Notes: generated by a model not told the origin, from the sequence alone. A stretch of DNA of 64,000 nt from an uncultured Muribaculaceae bacterium (GCA_947175145.1 CAMWLY010000002.1:1-64000), one strand, 5' to 3'; positions 36,684 through 45,191 are shown, numbered from the stretch's first letter. Program-made: numbers and translations.

Positions 36684-38045
36684 TTATTTCAGCTTGCGCA
36701 TGGTTACCGCTTTACCGCTGCTAACCTGCACAAGAAGAACATCTCCGGCCGGCAGACCGCTGATCTCGCAATAGGTTGAAGCCGGCATGCTCTCTGCGAG
36801 CTGCATACCATCTACACTGTATACCGCCACACGCTCTATCGGGCTTGTGGCGTTAATTGTGATAGATTCGCCATTGCGGGCTATATTGACATTAAAGTCA
36901 GAAGCCTCAGTGTTTACGATACCTGTTGAGCTCTTTACGACTCTGAAAAGTCCCCATACGGGGTGTGCTTTCCAATCATCTAAGCTTTCGGGGGTTACAT
37001 TGAGGTTTATAGGATAGAGGCCCTCTTCATTCTCCAATCCTGAGAATGAAAGCTCAGTTACCTCGGGTATGTTGGAATTCAGATCCTCGGCATCAATATT
37101 GCCGAGAGAGGTGTCGCCGCGGAAGGCATAATCTCCGATCGAACGGACTTCTTTGGTGAATTTGATTCCGGTTATATCGGAATTATTGGCAAATGCGCCT
37201 TCAGGAATCACGGGAGTGGAGATTTGAGTAACCAATCGCCCCGATGTGTGCGCCAAGGCACCGGGTGAAAGTGTGCCGATGATGTCAGGAAGCTGCGACA
37301 ATGCAGTGTCGCCGAAAAAGGCTCCCGCACCAAAGGTCAGCTCTTCGGAATTGGAAATATTGACTATGATCAGATTCGGCATATTCGCAAAGGCATAAGC
37401 TCCGATGCTTTGAACCCCTACAAGGGTTATGCTTTCAAGTGGTGTGGAACGCCATGCATAATCACCGATTTTCTCCACACCTGCCGGAACCGGATATGAC
37501 AGAGAGGTGCACCCATCGAATATTGATGCAGGTGCCTCTTTGGGGAAATTCCCTATCTCAAGATTTGACAGTTTTGTGCAGTCCTTGAACAAACCTTTGC
37601 CAAGGGTGGTGACATCTGCCGGAATTGTGACAGTGGTAAGTGATTTGCAGTTGGCAAACGCATAATCACCGATTTTGGTTACTCCGGCGGGAATTGCTAT
37701 GCTCTCTATCGGAGTGGCGGCAAATACTGATGCTCCGATGGCTGTGATGCCGGCCGGGAATATAAAATCCTTGATTTTTGAACCGGTCAGCATACTCGCC
37801 GGTATCTCTCCACCCTCTATAGTCAGCCCTGACATGTCGAGTCGGGTGATTGTGGAGGGCATATACTTGAGTTGGGAGAGGTCAGCGGCATTAGCGCTTC
37901 CGCTGAGTTTGAGTGATGTATCCGATGTGGTCTCGAGTATCGGCATGACCGAGGTCATCGAGCCGGGAGTCACTTCAAGATCAAGTGCCGGCAGAGGCAT
38001 CGACATGCCGGCTGCTAAAGCAAGTGTTATAGTGAGATGTTTCAT
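36684..38045 (-). CDS. BspA-like leucine-rich repeat surface protein
   Basis: The 453-residue product has a signal peptide (MKHLTITLALAAGMSMPLPA) and a series of BspA/LRR_5 repeats, recognisable as KIGDYAFANCKSLTTVTIPADVT and similar units, from about residue 90 to 340. The C-terminal roughly 80 residues (NGESITINATSPIERVAVYSVDGMQL ... PAGDVLLVQVSSGKAVTMRKLK) look like a T9SS-type sorting or beta-sandwich domain. It is therefore probably exported through the type IX system and displayed or secreted. Proteins of this kind in other bacteria bind host or microbial surfaces; the ligand here is unknown. Confidence 0.85.
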   Translation of the reverse strand: MKHLTITLALAAGMSMPLPALDLEVTPGSMTSVMPILETTSDTSLKLSGSANAADLSQLKYMPSTITRLDMSGLTIEGGEIPASMLTGSKIKDFIFPAGITAIGASVFAATPIESIAIPAGVTKIGDYAFANCKSLTTVTIPADVTTLGKGLFKDCTKLSNLEIGNFPKEAPASIFDGCTSLSYPVPAGVEKIGDYAWRSTPLESITLVGVQSIGAYAFANMPNLIIVNISNSEELTFGAGAFFGDTALSQLPDIIGTLSPGALAHTSGRLVTQISTPVIPEGAFANNSDITGIKFTKEVRSIGDYAFRGDTSLGNIDAEDLNSNIPEVTELSFSGLENEEGLYPINLNVTPESLDDWKAHPVWGLFRVVKSSTGIVNTEASDFNVNIARNGESITINATSPIERVAVYSVDGMQLAESMPASTYCEISGLPAGDVLLVQVSSGKAVTMRKLK

Positions 38046-38064
38046 TATAATATTTTGGAATATG

Positions 38065-38096
38065 CAAAATTATAGAAATTATCCGAATCCTCTAAA
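38065..38096 (-). promoter_or_regulatory. Promoter of the BspA-like gene
   Basis: On the minus strand TTTA (38093-38096, one mismatch) is followed after 20 bases by TAATTTTG (38065-38072), then CAT. The start codon lies about 20 bases downstream. Confidence 0.55.
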
Positions 38097-38108
38097 TCTA
38101 TGAGGTCG

Positions 38109-41100
38109 TTAGTTGACTACCAGTATTTTGGCAACTTTGGCGAAAGAATCTTCATCGGGGCCATTGCTCGCAATTACGAAGTATACTCCCCCGGGCACTC
38201 GCTTGTGGCGGAAATCGGTAATATCCCAGGAAATTTCTCCACCTATGGATTGGCCAAGTTCTTTAATCATATTGCCGGCGGCATCAGTGATTTTAACCAT
38301 AGCACCCTCGGGCAGTGTGTCGATTGTCACCACACCATAATAGTGAGGACGAACAGGATTCGGATATGCGCGTGCGCCATATGAGTCCGCGGAATTTACT
38401 CCCGCCACAAATAATTCGCAAAGACCTTGGTCAGTGGAAATCATCATCGAATTGTTGTCGGGGTTCGGACAGATGCTGTAAACTATATCGCCTCGCAAGT
38501 CTGAATTTTCAGTAGTATATTCCTTGAGAATGCGTCGCCCGTCGGCCGAAGTGCATACCACACCGGCTCCCTGAGTGGCAAACCATTTGCGACCTGATTT
38601 GTCGCTGATTATATCATTGACCTGCACACCGTCGAGCAGATAATCGGCAAGTCCGGTGCCGTCATTGCGCGCCACCTTGATGCGTCTTACAGAACCGGGG
38701 TCGCTCAATGCCTGCCGCGGATTGAACTCAAATATTCCACCACCATAGCCTACCCAAACGTTGCCGGTTTCAGAGTCTTCATGCCATGAGTATACATGAT
38801 TGAACTCCAGTTGGTTGCCATCGCTGTCATGAATGACTTTCATTCTGGCTATCTTATCATCGGTTTTATTGGCCAGTGTGGCGTTGTGATCCAATATCAC
38901 CAGAGGCGATGTGTTTATACCACCTTTGACCATAACTATGTTTTTATTTTCAGAGGTGGTCAGAGGTTTGACTATCAATACTGTTGATGATGGTGAATCA
39001 CTGATTTTGAGTTTGCCGAAAGGTTTGAAATCAGATGCAGATGTGGTGGCACCGCGATTCTCGGCAGTCCAATACCAAAGCTCTGTGCTTGTGTCGCTTG
39101 AGGGCTTGTCGGCAGCACAATATGCGGTCCAGAGTGTGCCATAAGCATCGAATGCCGGAGGTGCAAACGCACAAGTTTTATCCCAACCTACACCGGGAGT
39201 GTTTTCCGGAACTGCAGCGATAAATCCTGTTTCACCATATCCACCGAGAAAATCATTGGGTTTGCTGAAATGCAGAGATTTTGCCGGATCTTTCAGATCC
39301 AGACGCAGCAGACCATTGTGAAGCGAACCGCAGTAAAGATGATCGGGATTATTCGGGTCTATGGCAATCGCGTTGGGATTGTCGTATAGCAGACCCTTCA
39401 TATCGGGCTTGGTATATATGATTCCCTTGGGAGTCCATTCCATGCCTTTGTATGCAGATATCTGGTCAGGAGTGTCGAAATATGTGATGTCGTTGAAATT
39501 TCGGTCTATCCCATAGTTTCGCACCAAAAGACCGTAATTGGGACTATAAGCCATAGAGGTCACATAGTAAGCAGCCGATGCATTGGGACGCATATACTCG
39601 GTGAGGCGCTGCCAGCCTGATTCGGTGGCACGCATCTGAATTATCCCCTTGCGGCCATCGGAAATCCAGAAATCACGACCGTCTGCTGTGCCGGCCATAA
39701 CGCGCTGCATATCGTATGGCAGAACCTGAACTGTCGCCCGTGCATCCTCATCAATTATTCTCGCTTCGTTGGTCGATACCTCGAGAAGTTTATTGCCGCT
39801 CATAGGTTCAAGACCCATCACCTTGTAGCGAGAAAGGTTGCGGTGAGTGTAATTGCCGGCATCATCTTTCTGAATTATGCTGAGTGTCTGCCAGGTATTG
39901 TTGCCGGTTAAAAAATATAGTGATTTGCCAACCGGAATAAGTCGCCACACATCTTTGGTATCCGGTAGATAAGTGAGGTTGTCGAAACTGAACTCTTTGG
40001 GGTCGCCATAGCGAATGCCATGTTCATTTGCAGTCCAGAGTTTGCCATCGTAAAAAGCAGCTGACTGCAGCGCGGTGTGGTAATCGCGCGAGGTGTCAAC
40101 CTGGGGATTGCGGTCGTTGAGTGATATGTAGCCGAAAGCCGTGGCCAGATATATGCGGTCATTGGCCGAATCAAATGTTATATCATTGATCTGCTTGGTC
40201 AGTGAAGCATCCGCAAGCATAAGGCCGGGAATATTGGCAACTTTGCCGTCATCGTAAAGCAGATCGATATTCCCGTTGGTATAGGCTATGCAGAGATAAT
40301 GCTTGTCGAAGTTATAGGCGATGGCGTTGATCAGGTCTTCTGAAAGATTATTCTGTTTTGATAACCATTCTATCTCCTTGGTATTGTTGTCAATCCTGTA
40401 GAGATTACCTATTATACTGTTCTGATATTTACTTGCGCGCACATACTCGGTAGTTGTGCCTAAAAGATATAGGCAATTCGGAGTGTCGATCATGCGCAGG
40501 GTCTGACCATCGAACGATGGGTGAGCGCGCCAGGTGTCTGCATGGACATTGGGAATTGCGAATGCTAAAATCAGCAGGGTAGTGATTGCAGCAAGAAATT
40601 CACGCAGCTTGGCCAAGGCGCGTCCGCGGTGAGAGATATTGTTTTTTGACTCAGGAGTCATTTCTGCAAATGATTTTCCTGTTTCATTAGCTATAAATAC
40701 CGGGTCATACCCGAAGCCACCGTTGCCATGTTGCTCGGTAGCAATTTCCCCTTCCACATTCCCCTCGAAAGTATGCTCTTCGCCGTTAAGGCTCAGGGCG
40801 ATTACTGTGGAAAATCGGGCATTACGGTCGGTAACACCCTGCATCTCGGCAAGAAGTTTCTTCATATTATCTGCCGGAGTGCACTCAGGGCCGGCATATC
40901 TGGCGCTGTATACGCCCGGAGCACCGGCGAGGGCATCGACCATAAGGCCGGTATCGTCGGCAAAACAATCGAACCCATAGCGATCGCGCACCCAGCGGGC
41001 CTTAATCAGCGCGTTTCCTTCAAGAGTTTCAGCAGTCTCCGGTATGTCATCGTGGCAGCCTATATCAGCAAGTGATACTATTTCTAAAGTATCGCCCATG

Positions 41101-41168
41101 ATTTGGCGGGCTTCGAGGAGTTTATGAGGATTATTAGTTGCAAAAACCAGTTGTTTCTTCTTATTCAT
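38109..41168 (-). CDS. rdgB: In-frame fusion of RdgB-type dITP/XTP pyrophosphatase and PorZ-like T9SS component
   Basis: The 1019-residue ORF joins two normally separate proteins. Residues 1 to about 192 are a complete RdgB/HAM1 house-cleaning NTP pyrophosphatase (FATNNPHKL, FADDTGLMVDALAG, GGFGYDPVF, SHRGRAL). Without a stop, the frame continues into a signal-peptide-like stretch (AKLREFLAAITTLLILAFAIPNVHA|DT, residues 186-210). It then enters a PorZ-like protein: beta-propeller repeats (YTNGNIDLLYDDGKV, INDITFDSANDRIYLATAFGYISLNDR) and a C-terminal sorting-like domain (AYPNPVRPHYYG ... VPGGVYFVIAS ... KILVVN). PorZ belongs to the surface attachment complex of the type IX system. A TTG at 40616 (L185) could start PorZ separately with a normal signal peptide, giving 835 residues. 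Confidence 0.85.
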   Translation of the reverse strand: MNKKKQLVFATNNPHKLLEARQIMGDTLEIVSLADIGCHDDIPETAETLEGNALIKARWVRDRYGFDCFADDTGLMVDALAGAPGVYSARYAGPECTPADNMKKLLAEMQGVTDRNARFSTVIALSLNGEEHTFEGNVEGEIATEQHGNGGFGYDPVFIANETGKSFAEMTPESKNNISHRGRALAKLREFLAAITTLLILAFAIPNVHADTWRAHPSFDGQTLRMIDTPNCLYLLGTTTEYVRASKYQNSIIGNLYRIDNNTKEIEWLSKQNNLSEDLINAIAYNFDKHYLCIAYTNGNIDLLYDDGKVANIPGLMLADASLTKQINDITFDSANDRIYLATAFGYISLNDRNPQVDTSRDYHTALQSAAFYDGKLWTANEHGIRYGDPKEFSFDNLTYLPDTKDVWRLIPVGKSLYFLTGNNTWQTLSIIQKDDAGNYTHRNLSRYKVMGLEPMSGNKLLEVSTNEARIIDEDARATVQVLPYDMQRVMAGTADGRDFWISDGRKGIIQMRATESGWQRLTEYMRPNASAAYYVTSMAYSPNYGLLVRNYGIDRNFNDITYFDTPDQISAYKGMEWTPKGIIYTKPDMKGLLYDNPNAIAIDPNNPDHLYCGSLHNGLLRLDLKDPAKSLHFSKPNDFLGGYGETGFIAAVPENTPGVGWDKTCAFAPPAFDAYGTLWTAYCAADKPSSDTSTELWYWTAENRGATTSASDFKPFGKLKISDSPSSTVLIVKPLTTSENKNIVMVKGGINTSPLVILDHNATLANKTDDKIARMKVIHDSDGNQLEFNHVYSWHEDSETGNVWVGYGGGIFEFNPRQALSDPGSVRRIKVARNDGTGLADYLLDGVQVNDIISDKSGRKWFATQGAGVVCTSADGRRILKEYTTENSDLRGDIVYSICPNPDNNSMMISTDQGLCELFVAGVNSADSYGARAYPNPVRPHYYGVVTIDTLPEGAMVKITDAAGNMIKELGQSIGGEISWDITDFRHKRVPGGVYFVIASNGPDEDSFAKVAKILVVN

Positions 41169-41302
41169 CTAAATTTTAACGCCTTCCGACCTCTCGATAT
41201 TGCCCTGCCGACCTGCCTCCAAATGTGAAAAAATCCTACCGGCTCACCGCATCCAAGAGTTAGTTAAATTTCCCAAAGGTCACCGGCATGATATGTTAAA
41301 AT

Positions 41303-41335
41303 TTTGGTATTTGTACTGCAAAATCGCTATATTTG
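41303..41335 (+). promoter_or_regulatory. Promoter of the toxin-antitoxin pair
   Basis: TTTG (41303-41306) is followed after 21 bases by TATATTTG (41328-41335). Transcription would start near 41341, so the TTG at 41304 used in the ORF track cannot be the antitoxin start. Confidence 0.6.
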
Positions 41336-41351
41336 CAATACATATATTAGT

Positions 41352-41651
41352 ATTAAGTCACAGGCAACCATATCAATCAGAGTAGATCATACTCTAAAAA
41401 AGAAGTTCGATTCATTATGCGAGGCATTTGGTCTCAGTGCTACTTCTGCATTTAATATGTTTATGAAGGCAGTAGTAAGGGAGAGAAAGATTCCATTTGA
41501 AATCCGGGCAGACAATGCTGAAATAACACGTCAGAATGCAATTTCTGCTTTTAAGACCATGCGCCAATCTTTAGAAGAATCGGGAGTATCAGAAATGACA
41601 CTTGACGAAATCAATGCCGAAATAATGGCTGCAAGAAATGAAAGGCGATAA
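41352..41651 (+). CDS. RelB/DinJ-family antitoxin, start codon uncertain
   Basis: The conserved part SQATISIRVDHTLKKKFDSLCEAFGLSATSAFNMFMKAVVRERKIPFEI is the ribbon-helix-helix DNA-binding domain of RelB/DinJ antitoxins. The remainder (to NAEIMAARNERR) would wrap the toxin. No ATG, GTG or TTG lies in frame between the promoter and this domain. The only near-cognate candidates are ATT at 41346 and ATT at 41352; the latter would give MKSQATISIRVD, a natural-looking N terminus, and is used here. It overlaps the PIN gene by 14 bases. Base composition is clearly more AT-rich than the neighbours, which suggests transfer. Confidence 0.7.
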   Translation: MKSQATISIRVDHTLKKKFDSLCEAFGLSATSAFNMFMKAVVRERKIPFEIRADNAEITRQNAISAFKTMRQSLEESGVSEMTLDEINAEIMAARNERR

Positions 41652-42066
41652 GATTTATGCAGTAATAGATACTAACGTCTTGGTATCTTCCTTATTTTCA
41701 ATCGGTGGGGCCTCAAACCCCTCACGGGTTATAGAAGCAGTCCTGAATGGATATATTACACCTGTATACAATGACGATATAATAGCGGAGTACAGGGATG
41801 TGCTATCACGCGATAAGTTCAAGTTTAATTCTGCACTTATTGATGATTTCCTTGCTATATTCATTGATTTTGGAATAACCTCAGTTCCTAAAAAGGCGTA
41901 CGAGGAACAATTCCCAGATGAAGATGATATAGTCTTTTATGAAATAGCATTAAGTATAGAGGATACTTATCTCGTAACGGGAATTACTAAACACTTTCCT
42001 GTTAAACCATATGTAGTCACACCAACTCAAATGGTAGAAATTTTGAGAAAAAAAGGTTTTCTATAA
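41638..42066 (+). CDS. PIN-domain toxin (COG1569/TIGR00305-like)
   Basis: The 142-residue product is a PIN-domain ribonuclease of the type annotated as a toxin-antitoxin toxin component. The four-acidic-residue active site is visible: Asp in YAVIDTNVLVSSL (residue 11), Glu in IAEYRDVLSR (near 50), and Asp in FPDEDDIVFYEIAL (near 94-96), with LVTGITKHF marking the last strand. PIN toxins cut RNA and are held inactive by the partner. Pairing a RelB-like antitoxin with a PIN toxin is a mix of families that does occur. An intrinsic terminator follows within 60 bases. Confidence 0.85.
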   Translation: MKGDKIYAVIDTNVLVSSLFSIGGASNPSRVIEAVLNGYITPVYNDDIIAEYRDVLSRDKFKFNSALIDDFLAIFIDFGITSVPKKAYEEQFPDEDDIVFYEIALSIEDTYLVTGITKHFPVKPYVVTPTQMVEILRKKGFL

Positions 42067-42118
42067 AAATCGCGATAATTCGAATAATAGGATTCCAAAA
42101 GTAAAACTATCACAATTA

Positions 42119-42153
42119 GAAAAGAGGATTCTCAAAACGAGAATCCTCTTTTC
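42119..42153. terminator. Bidirectional terminator between the PIN gene and tRNA-Leu(CAA)
   Basis: GAAAAGAGGATTCTC and GAGAATCCTCTTTTC form a perfect 15-bp stem with loop AAAAC. Both arms end in A/T runs, so transcripts from either side end in U-rich tracts. It serves the toxin operon on plus and the tRNA on minus, ending 3 bases before the tRNA 3' end. Confidence 0.85.
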
Positions 42154-42155
42154 AG

Positions 42156-42237
42156 TACCCTGAGCCGGGGTCGAACCGGCACGGATTGCTCCACTGGTGT
42201 TTGAGACCAGCGCGTCTACCGATTCCGCCATCAGGGC
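42156..42237 (-). tRNA. tRNA-Leu, anticodon CAA
   Basis: The minus strand reads GCCCTGATGGCGGAATCGG... and folds as a class II tRNA. The acceptor stem is GCCCTGA/TCAGGGT with a G1-U72 wobble. The anticodon stem is CTGGT/ACCAG with loop CTCAAAC and anticodon CAA (reads UUG). There is a long variable arm, and the T arm is GCCGG-TTCGACC-CCGGC. The discriminator is A, and CCA is not encoded. A promoter lies 10 bases upstream. Confidence 0.95.
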
Positions 42238-42246
42238 TTACGACAA

Positions 42247-42277
42247 CAAAATTATAAAAAATATTTCATTCTGCAAA
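42247..42277 (-). promoter_or_regulatory. Promoter of tRNA-Leu(CAA)
   Basis: On the minus strand TTTG (42274-42277) is followed after 19 bases by TAATTTTG (42247-42254), a full match. The tRNA begins 10 bases downstream. Confidence 0.7.
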
Positions 42278-42303
42278 CCCTGCGCTAATATTCAATGCGG
42301 TGA

Positions 42304-43719
42304 TTATTCGTAGCGAATGCGCGATTTGCGAAGCACCTTCCAATAGCCATTCTCAAAAATAGCCGTTCCGGGACTTTCGGTGATAATTCTTGTGACACCG
42401 CGTGTGTCATTGAGATCTTCACCCAAGCAACCGTTAGCCAGATAATCCATCGGTGCGGTAATCGCGGTTTCAACCACCTCGGGCTCATCGACTACATGAA
42501 ATGTTCCAACCAAACCATCATTAGTATCAAGTCTATAGATGGTATTGCCGGGATTGATTCTTCGGTCGGCTCTCACAAATATTCCGCGGTTGTTTGCGCG
42601 CCCCAGATATATAACCTTGAGCACACGAGCATTTGCGGGTTGTTCGGCAACCGGACGTTCACGGCGAGGTTCGGCAGCCGGAGTATCATAGACAGGAGCG
42701 GGTGCCGGCTGAATCGCTGCGTGCTCCGCGGCCGAAGTGTTTTCGTAAGCCGGAGCGGAGCGGTGTGCAGCAGGTTGGGGTGCCGGAGCAGGTGCTTGCT
42801 GCAGACGTGCATTTTCCTCTCTCAGAGTGGCAAGCTTATCTTCAAGTCGTGAGCGCTCCAGTTTCATACGCTCCAATTCAAGTCCGATAGCGGCAGATTT
42901 TTCTTCTTCGGCCTGCAATCTGCGGTGTAATTCGGCAACCTCCTCATTTTTCTTGGCTATCGCTTTGCGGGTTTGCTGGCGAAGTTCGTCATCATCGGCC
43001 GAAGCATCAGCCGATTTGCTTCCGCTTACAGCCGCGTCAGGCTGGCGCTTCATAAGATTGGCTGCATATACTACCAGCCAGATGACTATGCCGACCAGAA
43101 TTACAAGTACAAGCACATATACACAGGTGTGGCTCTCCTGCTGGGGAGTCACGGGCTGAGCTTCTTCGGCATCTTTCTGTATCGCTTCCTGATCTGCTAA
43201 AATCTCCTCTTGTGCTTCCATGGCAGCTTCAGCAGTAACCTCTTGAGGCTGTTCGGCCGGGTTGGCTTCAGCTGATTGCGGGGCGGGTGTCTCTTCAGCA
43301 GCCGGTTCGGGAGTAGCTGCCGGAGTCTCTTTTGTGGGCGCGCTGACTGTCATGGCTGAGATTTGCTTGCGAACGCGTGACTTGGCCGCTTTACCGTTGG
43401 CATCAAGAGCGGGCGAGGTGAAGAAGGTCACAGCCCAGAATTCTACCAGTTTCTCTTTATCCCACGATGCATAATCAGAAGGAACCTTCACTGATTTGAA
43501 TGCCGCAAGATTCTCTTTTTCTTTGGCTTTCAATTTAGATTCAAGTTCCGACATGGACTTGGCGGTTATCTCATCGAGATAACCGGAGCCGTTGTTGGCA
43601 TATCTCAGGTATGCCTTGGCGGTAATGGCACGTGCTTCTTCCATTTCGCGGTCCGTAACGGCCGATACAGGAATCGCAGCAGCTACTGCGATTAGTATAA
43701 ATAGAATCTTGCGCAACAT
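42304..43719 (-). CDS. Uncharacterised membrane protein with coiled coil and Pro/Ala-rich linkers
   Basis: I do not recognise a named family. The 471-residue product starts with a signal peptide (MLRKILFILIAVAAAIPVSA). Next is a periplasmic domain to about residue 125 and an Ala/Pro/Glu-rich low-complexity linker. A strong transmembrane helix follows near 200-222 (CVYVLVLVILVGIVIWLVVYAANLM). A coiled coil (about 240-310, with heptads such as ELHRRLQAEEEKSAAIGLELERMK) and a second Pro/Ala-rich linker come next. The C-terminal domain (about 365-471) begins ARVLKVIYLGRANNRGIFVRADRRI and has many short beta-type stretches. The layout suggests a cytoplasmic coiled coil and globular domain tethered to the membrane. 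It lies downstream of rpoN on the same strand. Confidence 0.75.
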   Translation of the reverse strand: MLRKILFILIAVAAAIPVSAVTDREMEEARAITAKAYLRYANNGSGYLDEITAKSMSELESKLKAKEKENLAAFKSVKVPSDYASWDKEKLVEFWAVTFFTSPALDANGKAAKSRVRKQISAMTVSAPTKETPAATPEPAAEETPAPQSAEANPAEQPQEVTAEAAMEAQEEILADQEAIQKDAEEAQPVTPQQESHTCVYVLVLVILVGIVIWLVVYAANLMKRQPDAAVSGSKSADASADDDELRQQTRKAIAKKNEEVAELHRRLQAEEEKSAAIGLELERMKLERSRLEDKLATLREENARLQQAPAPAPQPAAHRSAPAYENTSAAEHAAIQPAPAPVYDTPAAEPRRERPVAEQPANARVLKVIYLGRANNRGIFVRADRRINPGNTIYRLDTNDGLVGTFHVVDEPEVVETAITAPMDYLANGCLGEDLNDTRGVTRIITESPGTAIFENGYWKVLRKSRIRYE

Positions 43720-43794
43720 ATATTTTCCCTTTAAATTTCTGGTTGTTAGTACTGTTACTCTGTGAAAAAATATCGGGTAATTATCTTTTGCCGA

Positions 43795-45162
43795 TTATAA
43801 GACTTTGCGAAGGCGGGCCACAGGTATTCCCTGTCGGTCACGATATTTGGCCACGGTCCTGCGCGAAATATCGTATCCTTCCTGTTGAAGTTCAAGCATG
43901 ATGCGCCTGTCGGACAGAGGGTGTTTTTTATCCTCCTTCTCAACCATCTGGGCTATGCTCGCTTCAATTTTGCGATTGGTCGCGGCGTCAGTTCCCTCTT
44001 TCTCCTCACCGATAGAGTCGCTGAAGAAGAATCGCAGCGGAAATACGCCCCAGGGTAAAGCCACAAACTTATTGCTGGTGACTCTCGATATCACAGATAG
44101 GTCATATCCCGTGATATCGGCTATATTCTTAATCATCATCGGTTTGAGCCGATAGATATCTTCTGTGCGGAAATATTCCTCCTGAATTTTGACAATTGCC
44201 GACATCACAGCCATCATGGTCTGTTGGCGCTGGGAGAGAATTCGAATGAAATCGCGGGCATCATTATAGCGTGTCACGATAAACTCGGTTCCTTTAGCCG
44301 GTTTCCCTTTGGGCGTGCGCTCGAGATCGCGCATGGCTTGTTCGAAACTTTTCTCAATCCTCAGTTCCGGAATCCGGTTATTGAGTGATATCGTCAGATT
44401 GCCATCTTCATTTGATACCACAAAATCGGGAATTATGACATTGGAGGCGTCCATCGGGTCATGTCCCAATGCCGCACCCGGTTTGGGGTTAAGCGAAAGT
44501 ATCAGGTCGAGAGCCGCAGACGCACGCTGCTCCGAGAGGTGTAACTGCGACATGATGCGGTGACGGTGTTTCATGGTAAACGCATCGTAAGCATCATTGA
44601 TTATGCCGAGAGCATCAGTCACAATCTCTGTGCGCGGCATTGCTTCAAGCTGCAGGCGCAAGCAATCTTGCAAATCATAGGCAGCGATGCCGGGAGGATC
44701 AAGCCGGCGCACTATATCGACAGCTTCGCGCACACGCTCCTCTGTAAGTATAAGACCTTCTCCAAACGCAATATCATCGGTGAGGTCACGAATCGAACGG
44801 TTAAGGTAGCCGTTGGTATCGAGACTCCCGATTATAAAGCGAGCTGCAGATTCGATATCTGCATCTAAATTTCGCTCTGAAAGTTGCAGAAGAAGCTGGT
44901 CGTAGAGAGATTCGGAATCATCGGCCGGTGTAAATGGTATATCCTCGCGGTGTGCGCGCGGCAGATGTAACCATGGTATAAGTTCGCGCTCCTCGGGTGC
45001 GTCTTCTTCAGATACCCCCAATGCAGGATTGTCTTCAAGTTCCTGCTCCACGGCTTCATCAAGCTCGGGCGCATTGAGCTCCAGAAGCCTCACGAAACGA
45101 AGCTGCTGCTGAGAGAGGCGAAGACCTGTTTTCTGGGTGAGCTCAAGATTTTGCGATGCCAT
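43795..45162 (-). CDS. rpoN: RNA polymerase sigma-54 factor RpoN
   Basis: Sigma-54 directs transcription from -24/-12 promoters with the help of AAA+ activators. I use the ATG at 45162 (MASQNLELTQKTGLRLSQQQLRFVRLLELN), giving 455 residues. The ORF-track extension simply translates the upstream tRNA gene. Region I is rich in Gln and Leu, the acidic region II follows, and the C-terminal RpoN box reads SRRTVAKYRDRQGIP. The tRNA-Leu(TAA) ends only 29 bases upstream, and the only promoter-like motif precedes the tRNA, so a shared transcript processed at the tRNA is likely. Confidence 0.95.
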   Translation of the reverse strand: MASQNLELTQKTGLRLSQQQLRFVRLLELNAPELDEAVEQELEDNPALGVSEEDAPEERELIPWLHLPRAHREDIPFTPADDSESLYDQLLLQLSERNLDADIESAARFIIGSLDTNGYLNRSIRDLTDDIAFGEGLILTEERVREAVDIVRRLDPPGIAAYDLQDCLRLQLEAMPRTEIVTDALGIINDAYDAFTMKHRHRIMSQLHLSEQRASAALDLILSLNPKPGAALGHDPMDASNVIIPDFVVSNEDGNLTISLNNRIPELRIEKSFEQAMRDLERTPKGKPAKGTEFIVTRYNDARDFIRILSQRQQTMMAVMSAIVKIQEEYFRTEDIYRLKPMMIKNIADITGYDLSVISRVTSNKFVALPWGVFPLRFFFSDSIGEEKEGTDAATNRKIEASIAQMVEKEDKKHPLSDRRIMLELQQEGYDISRRTVAKYRDRQGIPVARLRKVL

Positions 45163-45191
45163 AAGATATACAATAGGCCGGGTCGCATCGG

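Noticed and set aside
41169-42240. Direct repeats of the tRNA-Leu 3' end flanking the toxin-antitoxin pair
   Set aside because: I looked for copies of TACCCTGAGCCGGGG on the rdgB side and found none, so no attachment sites are claimed.
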